In this document: positions 32,288 to 41,514 of the stretch, piece after piece | Layout: the number at the start of each line of letters is the position of its first letter | Numbering within the stretch: the stretch's first letter is position 1 | NCBI RefSeq assembly: GCF_000771745.2 | Contig: NZ_JPSL02000036.1 | Location: 1-64,000, forward strand | Direction of reading: 5' to 3' | From: Thermus filiformis | GTDB lineage: Bacteria; Deinococcota; Deinococci; Deinococcales; Thermaceae | Length of the DNA stretch: 64,000 nt | Program-made: the position numbers and the translations under genes | Notes under the pieces: generated by a model | The model's input: the letters and a program-made list of their open reading frames with translations, nothing else | The model's database searches: none | What the model was told of the DNA's origin: nothing

Positions 32288-32650
32288 GGTCAGGACGAGG
32301 CCTTGAGGGGGTGCTTTCCGAGAAGGTCGTCCCTCCATCGCTTCCGACCCCGCGCAGGCCAGGGCGGGGTGCGGTCCAGCGGTTTTGGAGTTCAAGCGGG
32401 TCGGGAGCCCGCGCGTTCTAGCCCGTCTGGGGGAGGTGGTCGGGGCAGGCGAGGCGGAGGGTGCCGGGGCCGAGGGGCCTCTGGAGGAGGGCGCAGAAGA
32501 GACCGTCCTCCCGGCGCAAATGGCGGCAGGTGAGGCACATGCCGGTTTCCGCCGGTGCACCAAACCCGCAAGGAGGGTCAAAAGGCCAAGGAAGAGGCCT
32601 TCTGCCTCCTCTACCTCCTCCAGGGCCTCCCAGAGGGGCCTGGCCATAAA
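32288..32650. other. region between the aromatic operon and the IS4 element
   Basis: Apart from the 40-codon frame at 32418-32540 I see no convincing gene. The minus strand next to the IS end has a short hydrophobic frame that could be the start of a gene broken by the insertion or rearrangement. Stretches such as 32361-32420 look vaguely tRNA-like but do not fold properly. Confidence 0.4.
32418..32540 (-). CDS. 40-residue cysteine/histidine-rich putative zinc protein
   Basis: The frame starts MCLTCRHLRREDGLFCALL and later has LRLACPDHLPQTG. The arrangement CxxC, Cys16, Cys32 and a CPDH end looks like a compact zinc-binding protein, unlike chance ORFs in this G+C-rich DNA. It lies beside the IS4 element and on the other strand from the aromatic operon. 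Nothing recognisable neighbours it; a hydrophobic frame (MARPLWEALEEVEEAEGLF) runs between it and the IS. Real coding status is uncertain. Confidence 0.4.
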   Translation of the reverse strand: MCLTCRHLRREDGLFCALLQRPLGPGTLRLACPDHLPQTG

Positions 32651-33964
32651 CAGGGCTTTACCCAAAACTCCTTCCTCGCCCTCCCTTAGCCTGCTTCAAG
32701 AGTTCTTGGGTGACTTCATAGTTGAGCAGGCGAACCAGGCCCCTCAGGAGCAGGTACGGACCATCCCTCTCGCTGGGCAGCCCCAGCTTGCCCCCGAGCT
32801 GCAAAAGAAACCCCTTGAACGGATCCCCCAACCGCTCAACTTCCCAAAGGAACACCGCCAGCCCCAGCAAAACCGCCACCACCTTCCGGATCCGGGCAAG
32901 CCCCCGCACCTGGAAGGTCTCAAGCCCCAGCCCCGTCTTCAAAAGCCGGAAGAACCGCTCCACCTCCCACCGCCTGCGGTACGCCTCCACCACCTGCGCC
33001 GCCTCCTCCCTCCCCCTCACCGGCAAGCTGGTCAGTAGCCACCACTCCCCACGCCGCCCCAGGGCTGGCACCCGGCAGACCACCAGGTGGAGCCGCCTCC
33101 CCTCCACCTCCACCTCCCTCCATCCGAAGTGGAGCCGCACCCGCTGGTACCTGCCCCCTACCCTCAGCTCCACCTCCTCCCCACAGGGAAGGGCCAGGGA
33201 AGAAGCCACCTTCGCCAGAGAACCCCCCTCCCCAAGCTTCCGGTCCCGGTAGACCCGCACCACGAACTCCTCCCCCAGGGCCAGCACCTGCCCAAACACC
33301 TTCCGGTCGTCAAACCCCCGGTCCGCCACATACACCAGCCTCCTGCCCACGCCCCCCAATCGCTCCCGGGCCGCCTCAATGGCTCCCTCCACCTCCTTGG
33401 GCAGGCTGGCAAACCCCCTCTCCCCGTAGGCCACCAGGTGGGCGTACCCCAGGGCCAGCCGCCCCGCGGGGTCCAACCCCAGGGCGGTGAGGAGCTCGTA
33501 CCCGGGCCGCCTATCCTTCCCCACCCGGGCTATCCCCTCCAGGGCCCGGGCATAGGGCTTGGCCACCGGGCTCAGGTCCAGGAGGACCAGAACCTCCTCA
33601 CCCTCCAGGGCAGTCGCGCTCTCCTGATAGACCCGGTCAAGGAGGGCTTCTGCCTCCACCCGTGGGTTGGACAGGAAGCGGTAAAGGGCTTTGGCCTGGT
33701 GGAAGCGGTTCTGGAGGGGAGAAGGGAGCGAGGCCACCATCTCGCTCACCCGGGCTGAGCCTGCGGCCAAGGCGCCCCGCACCACCTCTTCAAACCGTCG
33801 GTGGAGGCGCTTATCGGGGGAAAACGCTCGCAAAACGGCCCGTGAACTCCTGGAGCCTGGCCTCGGCCACCTTGAGCATGTCCATGGATCACCCCCGGTA
33901 CCAGATACGGGCTGCGCCCGCAAGGGGAGATTTACCACGAAACGGAGATGTGGGTAAAGTCCTG
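32651..33964 (-). mobile_element. IS4-family insertion sequence with terminal repeats and 6-bp direct repeats
   Basis: The ends match as inverted repeats: CAGGGCTTTACCC at 32651 and, on the other strand, CAGGACTTTACCC ending at 33964; about 18 of 21 bases agree when extended inwards. CATAAA occurs immediately outside both ends (32645-32650 and 33965-33970), the likely target duplication. The single gene inside is a transposase with a frameshift. The insertion is less than 90 bp upstream of the PucR gene. Confidence 0.82.
32658..33885 (-). pseudogene. IS4-family transposase, frameshifted after ~23 codons
   Basis: The DDE motifs are intact: Asp in VLLDLSPVAKP, Asp in VYVADRGFDDRKVF, and the YREK-type YRRRWEVERFFRLLK. 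The natural start is ATG 33885 (MDMLKVAEARLQEFTGRF), but that frame stops at 33811-33813. A run of five C (plus GGGGG, 33816-33820) next to four T sits at the break; with four C the frame would join directly to PDKRLHRRFEEVV. It is therefore a one-base insertion, a sequencing error, or a programmed shift. I favour inactivation. Confidence 0.75.
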
Positions 33965-34012
33965 CATAAACTCTTGACATAACCGCAGGGCCAAAGGCCT
34001 GGCTAGAGAGAA

Positions 34013-34039
34013 GGGGCTCCCTCGAGCCCCTTTTGGGGC
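34013..34039 (+). promoter_or_regulatory. two mutually exclusive hairpins just before the PucR start
   Basis: GGGGCT (34013-34018) can pair with AGCCCC (34025-34030), followed by TTTT, a terminator form. The same AGCCCC can instead pair with the next GGGGC: GCCCC-TTTT-GGGGC (34026-34039). The overlap looks like an attenuator. Alternatively the first hairpin is just a leftover terminator. Confidence 0.4.
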
Positions 34040-34050
34040 AGAATGAGGGC

Positions 34051-35433
34051 GTGCTGGGTCTGGCCCTGCGGGAACTCCTCGCCCTTCCCTCCCTGGCCGG
34101 GGCCCGCCTCCGGGGAGGGGACGGGGAGAGAAGGGTGCGCTGGGTCCACGTGGTGGACCTGCCCGAGCCCTTCCCCTGGGTCCAGCCGGGCCAGCTCCTT
34201 CTCACCACCGGGTACGCCTGGCCCCGGGAGGAGGAGGCCCTCCGGACCTTCGCCGCCCGGCTGGCGGAGCGGGAGCCCGCGGGCGTGGTCCTGGCGGTCC
34301 CCCAGTTCTTTGAGCGCTTCCCCGAGCCGGTTCTGGAGGTGCTGGCCCAGAAGGGCATCGCCGCCCTCGAGCTGCCCTGGGAGGTGCCCTTCGCCCAGGT
34401 GATGGAGGAGGTCCTCCGCCGCCTTCTGGCCCACCAGCTGTCCGTACAGGAGCGCGTGCAGGAGGTGCACCGGGCCCTGATGCAGGCCGTCTTGGCCCGG
34501 GAGGAGATGGGGGCCTTCCTGGAGCGGCTGGCCCAGCTCCTGGGAAGGTCCGTCCACCTGAGGGAGGAGCCCCAGGGCTTCGCCGTGCCCGTGCCCTTGG
34601 GGCGGGAGCCGGGCGGCTATTTGGTGCTGGAAGGAGCGGCGGACGAGGTGGAGCGCCAGGTCCTGGAGAACGCGGCCCTGGTGGCGGGCCTCATACTGGC
34701 TCACCAGCGGGCGCTGGCCGAGCGGGAGGCGCGGCTGGGCTACGCCTTTTTGGACGCTCTCCTGGAAGGGAGGCAGGAGGCCTTGACCCCCGAGCGGGCG
34801 CGGGCTTTTGGGATGGACCTGGCCCGCTCCTACCGCCTCGGGGTCCTCGCCTTACCCTTGCCTCTGCCCCTCACGGAGCGGGGGTTTCAGGAGCGGGAAC
34901 TGGCCCTGCGCGAGGTGCGCTCCCTCCTGCGCCGGTTGGGCCCCTGCGCCGTGGTCTCGGTCAGCCTCAACCAGGTGCGCTTCCTCCTGCCCGAGGGGCT
35001 GGACCCGGAGGCCTTCGCCCGGGCCCTTTCCCGCCCCGCGCCCCTGTACTTCTCCCGGCCCTACCCCGCCGGGGCGCTTGTGCGGGCCCTGGAGGAGGTG
35101 GAGCGCCTCCAGGTCTTTTCGGAGCCGGGGGTTTACCTTTACGAGGCCCACCTGGTGCCCCGGTTTCTCCTGGGGGACCAGGAGGCTCGCCGGGAGCTCA
35201 GGGCCCTGCTCGAGCCCCTGCGCCCGGGGGAGCGGGAGGCGCTTCTGGCCTGGGTCGCCCGGGGGTTCTCCTACAAGGAGGCGGCCCGGGCCCTGGGCGT
35301 CCACCTGAACACCCTGCGCTACCGGCTGAGGCGGGTGGAGGAGAAGCTGGGCCTCGGCCTGGACCGGCCCGAGGACCGCTTCCTTCTGGAGCTGGCGGCC
35401 CGGATTTGGTCTTTGGAGAACAAAAAGGGCTGA
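34051..35433 (+). CDS. PucR-family transcriptional regulator
   Basis: The N-terminal ~120 residues match the PucR domain (LALRELLALPSLAGARLRGGDGERRVRWVHVVD, GQLLLTTGYAWP). A middle region follows, and the C-terminus has the PucR-type helix-turn-helix (AWVARGFSYKEAARALGVHLNTLRYRLRRVEEKLGL). Family members regulate purine, amine and amino acid catabolism, usually as activators. I chose GTG 34051 because alignment to family starts favours LGLALRELLALP; TTG 34033 is in frame but lies in a hairpin. It precedes the amine catabolic operon and probably controls it. Confidence 0.85.
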   Translation: MLGLALRELLALPSLAGARLRGGDGERRVRWVHVVDLPEPFPWVQPGQLLLTTGYAWPREEEALRTFAARLAEREPAGVVLAVPQFFERFPEPVLEVLAQKGIAALELPWEVPFAQVMEEVLRRLLAHQLSVQERVQEVHRALMQAVLAREEMGAFLERLAQLLGRSVHLREEPQGFAVPVPLGREPGGYLVLEGAADEVERQVLENAALVAGLILAHQRALAEREARLGYAFLDALLEGRQEALTPERARAFGMDLARSYRLGVLALPLPLPLTERGFQERELALREVRSLLRRLGPCAVVSVSLNQVRFLLPEGLDPEAFARALSRPAPLYFSRPYPAGALVRALEEVERLQVFSEPGVYLYEAHLVPRFLLGDQEARRELRALLEPLRPGEREALLAWVARGFSYKEAARALGVHLNTLRYRLRRVEEKLGLGLDRPEDRFLLELAARIWSLENKKG

Positions 35434-35440
35434 GCACATT

Positions 35441-35453
35441 TGTCGGCGCGACA
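35441..35453 (+). promoter_or_regulatory. inverted repeat TGTCG-GCG-CGACA before the aminotransferase operon
   Basis: A perfect 5-bp palindrome with a 3-bp centre lies between the PucR stop and the first aminotransferase gene, 53 bp before its start. A possible -10 box TAAACT is at 35480-35485. It is a good candidate for a PucR binding site; that is inference. Confidence 0.45.
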
Positions 35454-35505
35454 CCTAGGCGGGGCCCCCGGGGGTGCGCTAAACTCGGGGCTCAAAGGAG
35501 GCAAC

Positions 35506-36813
35506 GTGGCCTTGGTGGAATCGCGCAACCAAGCCCTTTGGCAGCTCAGGGAGCGGTACGTGCCCCGGGGGGTGGCCCAGGCCCACCCGGTCTTCGCCGC
35601 GCGGGCCGAAGGGGTGCGGGTCTGGGACGTGGACGGACGGGAGTACCTGGACTTCGCCGGGGGCATCGGGGTGATGAACGTGGGCCACGGCCATCCCCGG
35701 GTCCTCCAGGCGGTCCGGGCGCAGCTGGAGCGCTTCACGCACGTCTGCTTCCAGGTGACCCCTTATGAGGCCTACGTGCGCCTGGCGGAGAGGATCGCCC
35801 ACCTGGCCCCCGGGGACTTCCCCAAGAAGACCCTCTTCCTCACCACCGGGGCGGAGGCGGTGGAGAACGCGGTCAAGATCGCCCGGGCCTACACCGGCCG
35901 CCCGGCGGTGGTGGCCCTGACCCACGCCTTCCACGGCCGGACCCTCCTAGGCATGGCCCTCACGGGGAAGGCGGCCTACTACAAGCAGAACTTCGGCCCC
36001 TTCGCCCCCGAGGTCTACCACGCCCCTGTGCCCTATCCCTACCGGGGCGTTTCGGTGGAGGCGGCCCTGGAGGGCCTGGAGGAGGTCTTCCGCACCCAGG
36101 TGGACCCCGAGCAGGTGGCGGCCCTCATCCTGGAGCCCGTCCTCGGCGAGGGGGGGTTCATCCCCCTTCCCAAGGCGTACCTCGAGGCCGTGCGGGAGCT
36201 CACCCACCGTCACGGCATCCTGCTCGTGGCGGACGAGATCCAGTCGGGCTTTGGCCGCACCGGGCGGATGTGGGCTATAGAGCACAGCGGGGTGGTCCCC
36301 GACCTCCTCACCTTTGCCAAGAGCGTGGCCGCTGGCCTTCCCCTCTCGGGGGTGGTGGGGCGGGCCGAGGTCATGGACGCTCCGCGGCCCGGGGGCCTCG
36401 GGGGGACGTACGCCGGTAACCCCCTGGCCTGTGCGGCCGGCCTGGCGGTCCTGGACGTGTTCCAGGAGGAGGGGCTTTTGGAGCGGGCCAGGCTTCTGGG
36501 CGAGCTTCTCTGGGACGGGCTCCTCCGCCTCCAGGCCCGCTACCCCCAGGTGGGGGAGGTGCGGGGTCTGGGCCCCATGGTGGCCCTCGAGCTGGTGAAG
36601 GACCCCGGGACCAAGGAGCCCGCCTCGGAACTCGCCACCCGGGTCCTTTCCGAGGCCCGGGAGCGGGGGCTTTTGCTGCTCAAGGCGGGGATGTACGGCA
36701 ACGTGGTGCGCCTTTTGGTCCCCCTGGTGGCGGGCCGGGAGGAGGTGGAGGAGGGGCTTAGGCGGTTGGAGGAAGCCCTGGAGGCGGCGCTCGCGGGCGG
36801 GGAGGGGGCCTGA
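35506..36813 (+). CDS. class III aminotransferase, GABA/putrescine type (first of three)
   Basis: A 435-residue PLP enzyme of the 4-aminobutyrate/ornithine aminotransferase family. Motifs are [57 protein letters not shown] and the PLP Lys in [13 protein letters not shown]. It should move an amino group from GABA, putrescine or a related amine to a keto acid. GTG at 35506 has AAAGGAGG 4 nt upstream. It overlaps the aldehyde dehydrogenase by one base (TGATG), so both are co-translated. Confidence 0.87.
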   Translation: MALVESRNQALWQLRERYVPRGVAQAHPVFAARAEGVRVWDVDGREYLDFAGGIGVMNVGHGHPRVLQAVRAQLERFTHVCFQVTPYEAYVRLAERIAHLAPGDFPKKTLFLTTGAEAVENAVKIARAYTGRPAVVALTHAFHGRTLLGMALTGKAAYYKQNFGPFAPEVYHAPVPYPYRGVSVEAALEGLEEVFRTQVDPEQVAALILEPVLGEGGFIPLPKAYLEAVRELTHRHGILLVADEIQSGFGRTGRMWAIEHSGVVPDLLTFAKSVAAGLPLSGVVGRAEVMDAPRPGGLGGTYAGNPLACAAGLAVLDVFQEEGLLERARLLGELLWDGLLRLQARYPQVGEVRGLGPMVALELVKDPGTKEPASELATRVLSEARERGLLLLKAGMYGNVVRLLVPLVAGREEVEEGLRRLEEALEAALAGGEGA

Positions 36814-38243
36814 TGTACCCCCTGGAGATGCTTCTGGACGGCGAGCTGGTCAAGGGCGGGGGAGAGGCGCTGCCCGTGTACGACCCCAGCACGGGGGCGG
36901 TTCTGGCAGAGATCCCCGAGGCCACCCCGGAACAGGTGCACCAGGCGGTGATGGCGGCCCGGCGGGCCTTTCCCGCCTGGAGCCAGACCACTCCCAAGGA
37001 GCGGTCCTACCTCCTCCTGGAGCTGGCCCGGCGGATTGAGGAGGAGGCCGAGGCCTTCGCGCGCCTCGAGGCCCTGGACGTGGGCAAGCCCTACCAGGCG
37101 GTCCTGAACGACGAGATCCCGGCCATCGTGGACACCTTCCGCTTCTTCGCGGGGGCGGCCCGGGTCCTCTCCGGCTCGGCGGCGGGGGAGTACCTGGAGG
37201 GGCACACCAGCCTGATCCGCCGCGACCCGGTGGGGGTGGTGGCCTCCATCGCCCCCTGGAACTACCCCCTGATGATGGCCGCCTGGAAGCTGGGCCCCCT
37301 GCTGGCCGCGGGGAACACCGGGGTGCTCAAGCCCTCGGAGCTCACCCCCCTCACCACCTTGCGCCTGGCCCGCCTCCTGGCGGAGATCTTCCCCAAGGGG
37401 GTGGTGAACGTGGTCTTCGGCCGCGGGCCCACCGTGGGCCAGGCCCTGATTGACCACCCGGAGGTGGAGATGATTTCCCTCACCGGCTCCATCGCCACGG
37501 GGGAGAAGGTGCTCCTGGCCGCGGCCCGGGGGATCAAGCGCACCCACCTCGAGCTGGGGGGAAAGGCCCCGGTCCTGGTCTTCTCCGACGCGGACCTCGA
37601 GGCGGCGGCGGAGGCCGTGCGCTTCTTCGGCTACTACAACGCGGGGCAGGACTGCACCGCCGCCTGCCGGGTCTACGTGGAGCGCCCGGTGTACGACCGC
37701 TTCCTGGAGCTTCTGGCGGAAAAGGTGCGCGCCATCCGGGTGGGCCCCGCCTTCCAGGAGGGGGTGGAGATGGGCCCCTTGGTCTCCCGGGAGCACCGGG
37801 AGCGGGTGAGGGGGTTCGTGGAGCGGGCCCTGGCCACGGGCCACGTGGAGGCGGTGGTGGGGGGGAGGCCCATGGAGGGCCCCGGCTTCTTCTTCGAGCC
37901 CACCCTCCTGGCCCACGCCCGCCAGGAGGACGAGATCTTGCGCAAGGAGGTCTTCGGCCCTGTGGTCTCCCTCACCCCCTTTGAGGGGGTGGAGGAGGCC
38001 ATCGCCCTGGCCAACGACTCGGAGTACGGCCTGGCCTCGAGCGTCTTCACCCGGGACGTGGGCAAGGGGATGCGGGTGGCGGCCAGGCTGCGCTACGGCA
38101 CCACCTGGGTGAACACCCACTTCATGCTGGTCAACGAGATGCCCCACGGGGGGCTCCGGCGGTCGGGGTACGGGAAGGACATGAGCATCTACGCCCTGGA
38201 GGACTACACCGTGGTGCGCCACGTGATGGTGAAGCATGGATAG
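36813..38243 (+). CDS. aminoaldehyde dehydrogenase (4-aminobutyraldehyde type)
   Basis: An aldehyde dehydrogenase of 476 residues with Asn150 in IAPWNYPLM, Glu247 in [10 protein letters not shown] and Cys281 in [11 protein letters not shown]. The QDCTAACR form is typical of gamma-aminobutyraldehyde or betaine aldehyde dehydrogenases. It probably oxidises the aminoaldehyde produced by a neighbouring aminotransferase. The end overlaps the next gene by 8 bp. Confidence 0.85.
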   Translation: MYPLEMLLDGELVKGGGEALPVYDPSTGAVLAEIPEATPEQVHQAVMAARRAFPAWSQTTPKERSYLLLELARRIEEEAEAFARLEALDVGKPYQAVLNDEIPAIVDTFRFFAGAARVLSGSAAGEYLEGHTSLIRRDPVGVVASIAPWNYPLMMAAWKLGPLLAAGNTGVLKPSELTPLTTLRLARLLAEIFPKGVVNVVFGRGPTVGQALIDHPEVEMISLTGSIATGEKVLLAAARGIKRTHLELGGKAPVLVFSDADLEAAAEAVRFFGYYNAGQDCTAACRVYVERPVYDRFLELLAEKVRAIRVGPAFQEGVEMGPLVSREHRERVRGFVERALATGHVEAVVGGRPMEGPGFFFEPTLLAHARQEDEILRKEVFGPVVSLTPFEGVEEAIALANDSEYGLASSVFTRDVGKGMRVAARLRYGTTWVNTHFMLVNEMPHGGLRRSGYGKDMSIYALEDYTVVRHVMVKHG

Positions 38244-39585
38244 GAGCCGGCTGGAGCGGGTCTTCCAAGAGGAGCAAGCGCGCTTCGTTCTGCGCAACCC
38301 CCGCTCCCGGGCCCTTTGGGAGCGGGCGCGGGCGCACATGCCCGCCGGGGTCCCCATGCCCTGGATGACCCGTTACCCGGGCCCCTTCCCCCTCTTCCTA
38401 AGCCGGGCCTGGGGGGCCCGGGTGCAGGACGTGGACGGCCACACCTACCTGGACTTCGCCCTGGGGGACACCGGGGCGATGACCGGCCACAGCCCCGAGG
38501 CGGTGGTGGGGGAGCTCCAGGCGCAGCTGGCCCAGGGCCTCACCGCCATGCTTCCCACCGAGGACGGGATAAAGGTAGCGGAGGAGCTTCACCGGCGCTT
38601 CGGCCTCCCCTTCTGGCAGTTCACCCTCTCCGCCACCGACGCCAACCGCACCGCCTTGCGCATCGCCCGGGCCCTCACGGGCCGGCCGAAGGTGCTGGTC
38701 TTCCACGGCTGCTACCACGGCACCGTGGACGAGGCCTTCGTGGCCCTGGAGGGAGGGGTGCCCAGGAGCCGGCGGGGGAACCTGGGCCCCCCGGTAGACC
38801 CCCTCCTCACCACCAAGGTGGTGGAGTGGAACGACCTGGAGGCGGTGGAGGAGGCCTTGGCCCCTGGGGATGTGGCCGCCCTCCTCACCGAGCCCGCCCT
38901 GACCAACGTGGGCATCGTCCACCCCGCCCCGGGGTTTCTGGAGGGGCTCAGGGCCCTCACCCGGCGGTACGGGACCCTCCTCATCCTGGACGAGACCCAC
39001 ACCCTCTCGGCCGGCCCCGGGGGGTGCACCCGGCGGTTCGGCCTGGACCCGGACATCGTCACCCTGGGGAAGGCCCTGGCCAGCGGGGTCCCCCTGGGGG
39101 CCTATGGCCTCTCCCGGGAGGTGGCCGAGGCCTACGCAGAGCGGATGGCCGGACCCCACGCGGACACGGCGGGCGTGGGGGGGACCTTGGCCGCCAACCC
39201 CTTCTCCCTCCGGGCGGCCCGCCTTACCCTGGAGCGGGTCCTCACGGAGGAGGCCTTCGCCCGGATGGAGGCCCTGGCGGTCCGTTTCCAGGAAGGGGTG
39301 GAGTCGGTCATCCGGGGGCGGGGCCTCCCCTGGCACGTGACCCGGCTGGGGGCGCGGGTGGAGTACCTGTTCCGCCCCACCCCCGCCCGAAACGGCTCCC
39401 AGGCCCTGGAGGGCCAGGACCCCCTCCTGGACCCCCTGATCCACCTCTACCTCCTCAACCGGGGGGTCCTCCTCACCCCTTTCCACAACATGGCCCTGAT
39501 CTCCCCCGCCACCACCGAGGAGATGGTGGACCGGCACACCGAGCTCTTCGCCGAGGCGGCGGGGGTCATCGCGGAGGCGGCATGA
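38236..39585 (+). CDS. class III aminotransferase, glutamate-semialdehyde-mutase-like (second of three)
   Basis: A 449-residue PLP enzyme of a different branch from its two neighbours: it has [72 protein letters not shown] and PLP Lys in [18 protein letters not shown]. The branch includes glutamate-1-semialdehyde aminomutase and several amine transaminases, so the substrate is open. The operon context suggests an amine or amino-aldehyde. The stop overlaps potA (ATGA). Confidence 0.85.
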   Translation: MDRSRLERVFQEEQARFVLRNPRSRALWERARAHMPAGVPMPWMTRYPGPFPLFLSRAWGARVQDVDGHTYLDFALGDTGAMTGHSPEAVVGELQAQLAQGLTAMLPTEDGIKVAEELHRRFGLPFWQFTLSATDANRTALRIARALTGRPKVLVFHGCYHGTVDEAFVALEGGVPRSRRGNLGPPVDPLLTTKVVEWNDLEAVEEALAPGDVAALLTEPALTNVGIVHPAPGFLEGLRALTRRYGTLLILDETHTLSAGPGGCTRRFGLDPDIVTLGKALASGVPLGAYGLSREVAEAYAERMAGPHADTAGVGGTLAANPFSLRAARLTLERVLTEEAFARMEALAVRFQEGVESVIRGRGLPWHVTRLGARVEYLFRPTPARNGSQALEGQDPLLDPLIHLYLLNRGVLLTPFHNMALISPATTEEMVDRHTELFAEAAGVIAEAA

Positions 39586-40616
39586 TCGGGACGAAGGTCC
39601 AAAAGGGAGTGGAGGGGCTGAGGCTCGAGGGCCTGCGCAAGCGCTTCGGGGAGGTGGAGGTGCTCCGGGGGGTCTCCCTCGAGGTGCGAAAGGGGGAGTT
39701 CTTCACCCTCCTGGGCCCCTCCGGGTGCGGCAAGACCACCCTGCTGCGCCTGGTGGGGGGGTTTGAGGTGCCGGACGCGGGCCGGGTGCTCCTCTCCGGT
39801 CGGGACATCACGGGCCTGCCCGCCCACCTCCGGCCGGTCAACACCGTCTTCCAGAACTACGCCCTCTTCCCCCACCTCACCGTCTACGAGAACGTGGCCT
39901 TCGGCCTGCGCAGCCGCCGTTTTCCCGAAGGGGAGGTGCGGGCCCGGGTGGAGTACGCCCTGGGCCTTTTGCGCCTGGAGAGCCTGGTCCACCGCTACCC
40001 GCACCAGCTCTCCGGGGGGCAGAAGCAGCGGGTGGCCCTGGCCCGGGCCCTGGTGAACGAGCCCGAGGTCCTCCTCCTGGACGAGCCCATGAGCGCCCTG
40101 GACGCCAAGCTTCGGGCCGAGGTGCAGGTGGAGCTGAGAAACCTCCAGCGCCGCCTGGGGGCCACCTTCATCCTGGTCACCCACGACCAGGAGGAGGCCA
40201 TGGCCGTCTCCGACCGCATCGGGGTGATGGAGGCGGGCACCTTGCTCCAGGTGGGGACCCCGGAGGAGGTGTATGAGAGGCCCCGCACCCGGTTCGTGGC
40301 CGAGTTCCTGGGGGTGGCCAACCTCATCCCCGCCCGGCGGAAGGACGGGGGGGTGGAGACCCCGTACGGCCTCTTCCCCCTGCGCCCGCCCTGGGAGGAG
40401 GGGCTTCTGGCCCTGCGCCCCGAGCGGGTGGAGGTTCACCTCGAGCCGGTCCCGGGCTCGAGCCCGGCCCAGGTGCGCCAGGTGGTCTACCGGGGGGCCT
40501 ACCTCGAGGCCTTCCTGGACCCGCCCCTGCGGGTGCGCACCCCCTTGCGCCTGGCCCCGGGGCAGGAGGTGCACGTGCGGCTGCCTGTGGAAGGGCTGGT
40601 GATCCTGGATGAATAG
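39582..40616 (+). CDS. potA: spermidine/putrescine ABC transporter ATPase PotA
   Basis: The 344-residue ATPase energises uptake of polyamines. It shows Walker A GPSGCGKTTLLRL, Q-loop VFQNYALFPHLTV, signature LSGGQKQRVALARAL, Walker B VLLLDEPMSALD and the switch His in LVTHDQEEA. A C-terminal TOBE-type domain (from about residue 250) ends the protein. The assignment as Pot rather than another CUT-type importer relies on the potBCD neighbours. Confidence 0.88.
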   Translation: MIGTKVQKGVEGLRLEGLRKRFGEVEVLRGVSLEVRKGEFFTLLGPSGCGKTTLLRLVGGFEVPDAGRVLLSGRDITGLPAHLRPVNTVFQNYALFPHLTVYENVAFGLRSRRFPEGEVRARVEYALGLLRLESLVHRYPHQLSGGQKQRVALARALVNEPEVLLLDEPMSALDAKLRAEVQVELRNLQRRLGATFILVTHDQEEAMAVSDRIGVMEAGTLLQVGTPEEVYERPRTRFVAEFLGVANLIPARRKDGGVETPYGLFPLRPPWEEGLLALRPERVEVHLEPVPGSSPAQVRQVVYRGAYLEAFLDPPLRVRTPLRLAPGQEVHVRLPVEGLVILDE

Positions 40617-41514
40617 GCTCCTGGTCTGGTACGGGGAGCTGGCTACGGAGAGGAGCCTCCTGCGCCGGGGGGTGCTCCTGGTCCTGCCCGGCCTCCTCTG
40701 GGTCCTGGCCTTCCTGGTCCTGCCCGGCCTCCTCCTGGTGCCCCTCTCCTTCGCGGAGCGGGGGCCCTTCGGGGAGGTGGTCTGGACCTTCAGCCTGGAG
40801 AACTACCGCCGCCTTTTGGGCTTCGGGGTCCTGGGGTACAGCCCGGACAACCTCCTGGCCCTGGGGCGCACCCTCTGGGTGGCCTTCCTCACCACCCTCC
40901 TATGCGTCCTCCTGGCCTACCCCATCGCCTTCTACATCCGCGCCCAGCCCCCCAAGCGGCGGTACCTCCTCCTCTCCTTGGTCCTGGTCCCCTTCTGGAC
41001 CAACATCGTCATCCGGACCTACGCCTGGCAGCTCCTTCTGGCCCCGGAGATGCCCCTGGCCCGCCTCCTTTCCGCCCTGGGCCTGGTGGAGCCGGGCCTG
41101 GCCCTTTTCCCCAGCGCCTTCGCCGTCTACCTGGGGATGGTCAGCGCCTTCCTCCCCTTCATGGTCCTGCCCCTCTACTCCAGCGTGGAGCGCATGGATG
41201 AGGGGCTTTTGGAGGCGGTCCGGGACCTCTACGGGGGGCCCGTGCGGGTCTTCCTCCACGGGGTCCTGCCCCAGACCCTCCCCGGCCTGACCGTGGGGGT
41301 GATCCTCACCTTCATCCCGGCCATGGGCATGTTCGTGGTGCCCGACCTCCTGGGCGGGGCCAAGCACCTGCTTCTGGGCAACCTGGTGCAGCAGGCCTTC
41401 TACACCATGCGCGACTGGCCCTACGGGGCGGCTTTGAGCCTGGTCCTCATCCTCTTCACCCTCCTGGCCCTCAGGGCCTACCGCCGCTACGGGAAGGAGG
41501 TGGACCTGGCGTGA
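40609..41514 (+). CDS. potB: polyamine ABC transporter permease PotB
   Basis: A 301-residue integral membrane protein with about six hydrophobic segments. Family features include VLPGLLWVLAFLVLPGLLLVPLSFAERG near the N-terminus, FWTNIVIRTYAWQLLL, and the EAA-type loop DEGLLEAVRDLYGGPVRVFLHGVLPQTLPG that contacts PotA. The ATG overlaps the potA end by 8 bp and the stop overlaps potC. Confidence 0.88.
   Translation: MNRLLVWYGELATERSLLRRGVLLVLPGLLWVLAFLVLPGLLLVPLSFAERGPFGEVVWTFSLENYRRLLGFGVLGYSPDNLLALGRTLWVAFLTTLLCVLLAYPIAFYIRAQPPKRRYLLLSLVLVPFWTNIVIRTYAWQLLLAPEMPLARLLSALGLVEPGLALFPSAFAVYLGMVSAFLPFMVLPLYSSVERMDEGLLEAVRDLYGGPVRVFLHGVLPQTLPGLTVGVILTFIPAMGMFVVPDLLGGAKHLLLGNLVQQAFYTMRDWPYGAALSLVLILFTLLALRAYRRYGKEVDLA

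Noticed and set aside
32355-32425. tRNA-like stretch (GGTCCAGCGGTTTTGGAG ... GTTCTAGCC)
   Set aside because: The D-arm-like piece is suggestive, but the T-stem and acceptor stem do not pair and no anticodon arm is clear.
30809-32665. 618-codon minus-strand frame
   Set aside because: Antisense to the semialdehyde dehydrogenase and hydratase genes; only the far upstream end near the IS looks protein-like, and in a different frame from the Cys-rich ORF.
33974-34009. TTGACA as a -35 box for the PucR gene
   Set aside because: No acceptable -10 box stands 16-18 bp downstream; the nearest TAGAGA is 24 bp away.
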